A DNA stretch of 7,963 nt from Chloroflexota bacterium. Lineage in GTDB: Bacteria; Chloroflexota; Limnocylindria; Limnocylindrales; CSP1-4. The stretch spans positions 1 to 7,963 of the forward strand of contig JAJYDP010000209.1 of assembly GCA_021777365.1 (NCBI GenBank). The letters are read 5' to 3'. This document shows positions 5,983 to 7,963 of the stretch, in pieces. A model generated the notes under the pieces. It saw only the letters and a list, made by a program, of their open reading frames with translations, was not told the DNA's origin and did no database searches. The position numbers and the translations under genes were made by a program. Within the stretch, counting starts at the first letter, position 1. The number at the start of each line of letters is the position of its first letter.

Positions 5983-6621
5983 GTGGAGCTGATCCAGCGG
6001 GCGACCGGCCCGCTCGCGACGAACGTCTACCTGCTCGGGGATCCCGAAACCCGCGAGGCGATCGCGATCGACACCGCCATCCCCTCGGCGGCGTGGATCG
6101 GCGAGCAGCTGGCCGCCCGCGACTGGACGCTGCGGCTCATCGTGAGCACGCACCGCCACTGGGACCACGTGGGCGACAACGCGGCGGTGCAGGCGGCGAC
6201 CGGGGCGCCCATCGCCTGCCATCCGCTCGACCGCCACGGGCTCGAGGATCCGCAGCCGCTCTTTGCCCCCTTCCCGATCCCGCCCTCGGTGCCGGCGGTC
6301 GAGCTGGCCGAGGCCGGTGTGATCCGCTTCGGGGCGATCCGCCTGCTGGTGCTCCACACGCCGGGCCACACGGAGGGTTCGGTCTGCCTGCTGGCGCCGG
6401 ACGACGGGGTCCTGTTCAGCGGCGACACGCTCTTCGCCGGTGGCTGGGGCCGGGTGGACCTCCCGGGCGGGTCCTCCGAGGCGATGGTGGAGTCGCTCTC
6501 CCGACTTGCCGGGCTCGACGACCCGCTCCGCGTCCTGCCGGGCCACGGGGCCGCCACGACGATCCGCCGTGAACGGCCGCTCCTCGAACTCGTGGCACGG
6601 GAGGGGCGCCTCCCGGCCTGA
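5983..6621 (+). CDS. Metallo-beta-lactamase-fold hydrolase, glyoxalase-II-like
   Basis: A 212-residue MBL-fold hydrolase. The full metal set is present: THRHWDH (His57, His59, Asp61, His62), His129 in HTPGHTEGS, bridging Asp148 in SGDTLFAG and His188 in PGHGA. GPLATNVYLLGD (9-20) and GRVDLPGGS (156-164) are features of the glyoxalase-II/YcbL group, which hydrolyse thioesters such as S-lactoylglutathione or related thiol conjugates. It lacks the C-terminal extension of true eukaryotic-type GloB, as usual for the short bacterial forms, and has no export signal. GTG 5983 is used because the conserved strand begins at once (VELIQRATGPL) and no in-frame start was seen in the preceding ~35 bases; its ribosome site is weak, suggesting coupling to the MetE-like genes upstream. 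Its position suggests a thiol or thioester substrate linked to that operon, but MBL-fold substrates cannot be named from sequence alone. Confidence 0.85.
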   Translation: MELIQRATGPLATNVYLLGDPETREAIAIDTAIPSAAWIGEQLAARDWTLRLIVSTHRHWDHVGDNAAVQAATGAPIACHPLDRHGLEDPQPLFAPFPIPPSVPAVELAEAGVIRFGAIRLLVLHTPGHTEGSVCLLAPDDGVLFSGDTLFAGGWGRVDLPGGSSEAMVESLSRLAGLDDPLRVLPGHGAATTIRRERPLLELVAREGRLPA

Positions 6622-6643
6622 GGGATCCGGATCCCGGGCCGGG
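6612..6643 (+). terminator. Nested hairpin at the end of the hydrolase gene
   Basis: CCCGGCC (6612-6618) pairs with GGCCGGG (6637-6643) and encloses a perfect 14-bp palindrome, GGGATCCGGATCCC (6622-6635). The structure starts in the last codons and spans the TGA at 6619-6621. Its strength and place suggest the end of the MetE-like operon, although no T-run follows. Confidence 0.42.
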
Positions 6644-6648
6644 TGGGG

Positions 6649-6678
6649 CCGAGGGGTCGAGCGTTTGACGACCCTCGG
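6649..6678. promoter_or_regulatory. Imperfect inverted repeat overlapping the -35 of the next promoter
   Basis: CCGAGGGGTCG (6649-6659) pairs with CGACCCTCGG (6669-6678) with one bulged G and a 9-base loop. The right arm runs into the TTGACG -35 box at 6665-6670. It could be a second terminator stem for the upstream operon or an operator controlling the downstream one. Confidence 0.33.
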
Positions 6679-6693
6679 GATGGCGCGTAGAGT
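6665..6693 (+). promoter_or_regulatory. Sigma70-type promoter, TTGACG-N17-TAGAGT
   Basis: TTGACG (6665-6670) and TAGAGT (6688-6693) are separated by exactly 17 bases, the best two-box promoter in the window. Transcription would start near 6700, leaving about 32 bases of leader with GGAGG (6723-6727) before GTG 6732. This supports a separate operon for the two right-hand genes. Confidence 0.58.
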
Positions 6694-6731
6694 CCCGGCC
6701 CTGATCTCCTGCCTGTCGTCCTGGAGGCGCC

Positions 6732-7649
6732 GTGGATCGTCCCCCGCAGGATGCGGGTCGGTGGCCTCCCGAGCGCGAGCCATCGCCCGCCGTCACCGTT
6801 CCCGAGCTCGTCGCCCGGCACGTGCTGGACGCCGAACTGGCCGCGCTGCTCTGGATCACGGTGGAGGCCAACGTCCCCCTGATGGCGGTGGCCCCCGATC
6901 CCGGCGAGGGACCGCGGACGCTGCTCGCGGCGTTCCTGGACCTGCTTCCGCCGGTGACCCGGCGACTGGACCTGCGCGGCGCCGGGGAGACCTTCGACTG
7001 GCTGGGGGACGCGGCGGCCCTCGGCTGGGAGGTCCCGGAGCCCGCACTCGCCCTCCCGCCGGCCAGGCCGGCTCCCCCGGAGACGACGTACCTCGTGGCG
7101 GGAGAACTCGCGGCGGACGACGCCGGCGGGCTGTCCGGCATCGCGGTTCGCACCCTGGTGCGGGCCCTGCAGCGAGGCTACGGCCTCGCCGCGACGATCC
7201 GTGCCGATTCGCTCCAGCAGGTCCTGGCGCGCCTGGGCGCGCCGCCCGCATCCCTGGAGCCGGACGAGCTGCGCCGGCTGGGCATGGTGCTGGTGATGCG
7301 CCGGCTCGCCCCGAGCGTCGCGGGTGAGCCGGAGATCGCCCGCTGGCGGGTGATGGCGTGCCACTACGTGCGACCGCTCGAGCGGGACGCGGCGGGCCAC
7401 CTGCAGCGGCGTCCCCCGGCCATCCTGGCCACGCTCGACCCGGCCCGGGACGCCCTCGAGCACTTCGAGTGGGGCGTGACCGCGGAGCTGGCCATGCGCG
7501 TGGGCCTCGCCCGAGACGAGTTCGAGCACGAGCACCTGCAGCGGTCGCGGCTCATCGCGGCGCTGGTCGCGTCCGGGCGCACGTCGCGCGAGGCGCTCGA
7601 GACGCTGCGCGCGCGTCGCTCGGGGCCGCGGGCGGGAGGCGACGCGTGA
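6732..7649 (+). CDS. Degenerate CpaF/PilT/VirB11-like secretion-ATPase homologue (probable pseudo-ATPase)
   Basis: A 305-residue soluble protein. Residues 33-74 read like the strand-P-loop-helix block of type II/IV secretion ATPases (LDAELAALLWITVEANVPL, then a loop, then TLLAAFLDLLPP). Where those have G-x-T-G-S-G-K-T-T, this has APDPGEGPRT (54-63): two glycines and the last Thr remain, but the lysine is Pro61 and the next Thr is Arg62. Residues 119-168 match the Walker B and later region: TYLVAGEL keeps the V-x-G-E core (Gly124, Glu125), LVRALQRGYGLAATIRADS parallels the usual LQALNTGH-G-SLATIHANS, and the histidine of that box is Arg157. The C-terminal 140 residues are not assigned. GTG 6732 has GGAGG four bases upstream, rather close. 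The stop overlaps the next gene by GTGA. Homology is recognised by eye without a search, so the family call is tentative; nucleotide hydrolysis by the ordinary mechanism seems unlikely. Confidence 0.6.
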   Translation: MDRPPQDAGRWPPEREPSPAVTVPELVARHVLDAELAALLWITVEANVPLMAVAPDPGEGPRTLLAAFLDLLPPVTRRLDLRGAGETFDWLGDAAALGWEVPEPALALPPARPAPPETTYLVAGELAADDAGGLSGIAVRTLVRALQRGYGLAATIRADSLQQVLARLGAPPASLEPDELRRLGMVLVMRRLAPSVAGEPEIARWRVMACHYVRPLERDAAGHLQRRPPAILATLDPARDALEHFEWGVTAELAMRVGLARDEFEHEHLQRSRLIAALVASGRTSREALETLRARRSGPRAGGDA

Positions 7650-7963
7650 CGCGGGCCCGGGGAGACGACCAGCCGCAGGCAGACGGCGCCCGCGACCCGG
7701 CTGGCGCCCGCGATCCGGCGACGGCCCGAGAACCCGCCCGCGCCGGCGGTCCGGCGGCGCGCGCCACGGCGCGCGGCACGGCGCGCGGCCGGAAGGAGGC
7801 ACCCGCCCGAAGCCGGGCAGGTGCCCGGACGTCCGCCGCTGCCCGCCGACCGGCCACGCTCGGGGAGCTCCGCGCGGCGGGGTACCGCCCGCGCACCGTC
7901 AAGCAGGAGATGCGTGCGAACCTGGTCGCGAGGCTTGCGGCCGGGGAGCGCCTCTTCCCCGGC
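7646..7963 (+). CDS. N-terminus of a probable AAA+ (MoxR/magnesium-chelatase-like) ATPase, runs off right edge
   Basis: The frame opens at GTG 7646, overlapping the upstream TGA as GTGA, with GGGAGG (7634-7639) six bases before it, and stays open for 106 codons to the window end. Residues 1-71 are Ala/Arg/Gly/Pro-rich, basic and surely disordered. From residue 72 the sequence becomes ordinary: TLGELRAAGYRPRTVKQEMR (72-91), then ANLVARLAAGERLFPG. This matches my memory of the segment leading into the P-loop of a bacterial family annotated as magnesium chelatase or sigma-54-interacting AAA+ protein, whose members often sit beside a von Willebrand factor A gene. The ATPase core itself lies outside the window, so this is recognition of a leader segment only. 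ATG at codon 90 is too far into the conserved part to be the start. Confidence 0.6.
   Translation, partial: MTRARGDDQPQADGARDPAGARDPATAREPARAGGPAARATARGTARGRKEAPARSRAGARTSAAARRPATLGELRAAGYRPRTVKQEMRANLVARLAAGERLFPG
7685..7720 (+). repeat. Two 18-bp tandem repeats in the disordered N-terminus
   Basis: Positions 7685-7702 and 7703-7720 match at 16 of 18 bases, each encoding Gly-Ala-Arg-Asp-Pro-Ala; a third, more diverged copy follows (Thr-Ala-Arg-Glu-Pro-Ala). The array is in frame and expands a charged flexible tail. Confidence 0.6.
7766..7789 (+). repeat. Two exact 12-bp tandem repeats
   Basis: ACGGCGCGCGGC occurs twice in immediate succession, in frame, encoding Thr-Ala-Arg-Gly twice. With the 18-bp repeats upstream it suggests the N-terminal tail of the AAA+ gene grew by slippage. 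Confidence 0.65.

Noticed and set aside
6623..6634. Two adjacent GGATCC sequences that could suggest a cloning junction.
   Set aside because: They form one natural 14-bp palindrome in a terminator-like place, with no vector-like sequence on either side.
4807..6783. A 658-codon minus-strand frame opposite the MetE-like and hydrolase genes.
   Set aside because: Low-complexity shadow of the plus-strand genes, which carry full catalytic motifs.
6027..7802. A 591-codon minus-strand frame opposite the hydrolase and ATPase-like genes.
   Set aside because: Composition is Arg/Pro/Gly/Ser noise and no start or ribosome site supports it.
1..7963. CRISPR array, tRNA, rRNA, insertion sequence or prophage signals.
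   Set aside because: I saw no spaced direct repeats of array type, no cloverleaf-like sequence, no transposase motifs and no terminal repeats; the only tandem repeats are short and in-frame within genes.

Overview
This is a GC-rich, gene-dense bacterial window with short intergenic gaps, frequent GTG starts, 4-bp start/stop overlaps and strong third-position G/C bias. The style fits a high-GC Chloroflexota (Limnocylindria-like) or actinobacterial (Thermoleophilia-like) chromosome. That placement is an impression from style and family content, not a measurement. I see no rRNA, tRNA, CRISPR array, insertion sequence or phage gene.

Layout. (1) Positions 1-115 hold the 5' end of an unidentified minus-strand gene, divergent from an M20-family metallopeptidase of the glutamate-carboxypeptidase type (241-1482, +), which seems to be read from a leaderless promoter. 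(2) A convergent 92-residue protein with a Cys/His pattern like a small metal site (1521-1799, -) lies beside a cytoplasmic gamma-glutamyltranspeptidase-family enzyme (1943-3613, -). (3) A divergent control region at 3611-3721 contains a perfect 12+12-bp inverted repeat that covers the transpeptidase start codon, and a promoter for the opposite operon. (4) That plus-strand operon encodes two tandem MetE-like (COG0620-type) proteins joined by an ATGA overlap (3722-4864 and 4861-5901), then a glyoxalase-II-like metallo-beta-lactamase-fold hydrolase (5983-6621). The second MetE-like protein has all four expected zinc ligands; the first appears to have lost two. (5) After terminator-like hairpins and a good TTGACG-N17-TAGAGT promoter, a second operon begins. 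It has a protein resembling a CpaF/PilT/VirB11-type secretion ATPase with a wrecked Walker A motif (6732-7649), coupled by GTGA to the start of a probable AAA+ (MoxR/magnesium-chelatase-like) protein that runs off the right edge (7646-7963 and beyond).

How they may work together. Genes 241-6621 lean towards gamma-glutamyl, folate and thiol chemistry: a glutamate-releasing M20 peptidase type, a gamma-glutamyl-bond enzyme, a zinc-dependent thiol methyltransferase type and a thioester hydrolase type. A shared role in thiol or methionine turnover is an inference from neighbourhood only. The points most worth following up are the catalytic/degenerate MetE-like pair, the start-codon inverted repeat, and the apparent pseudo-ATPase coupled to an AAA+ protein.
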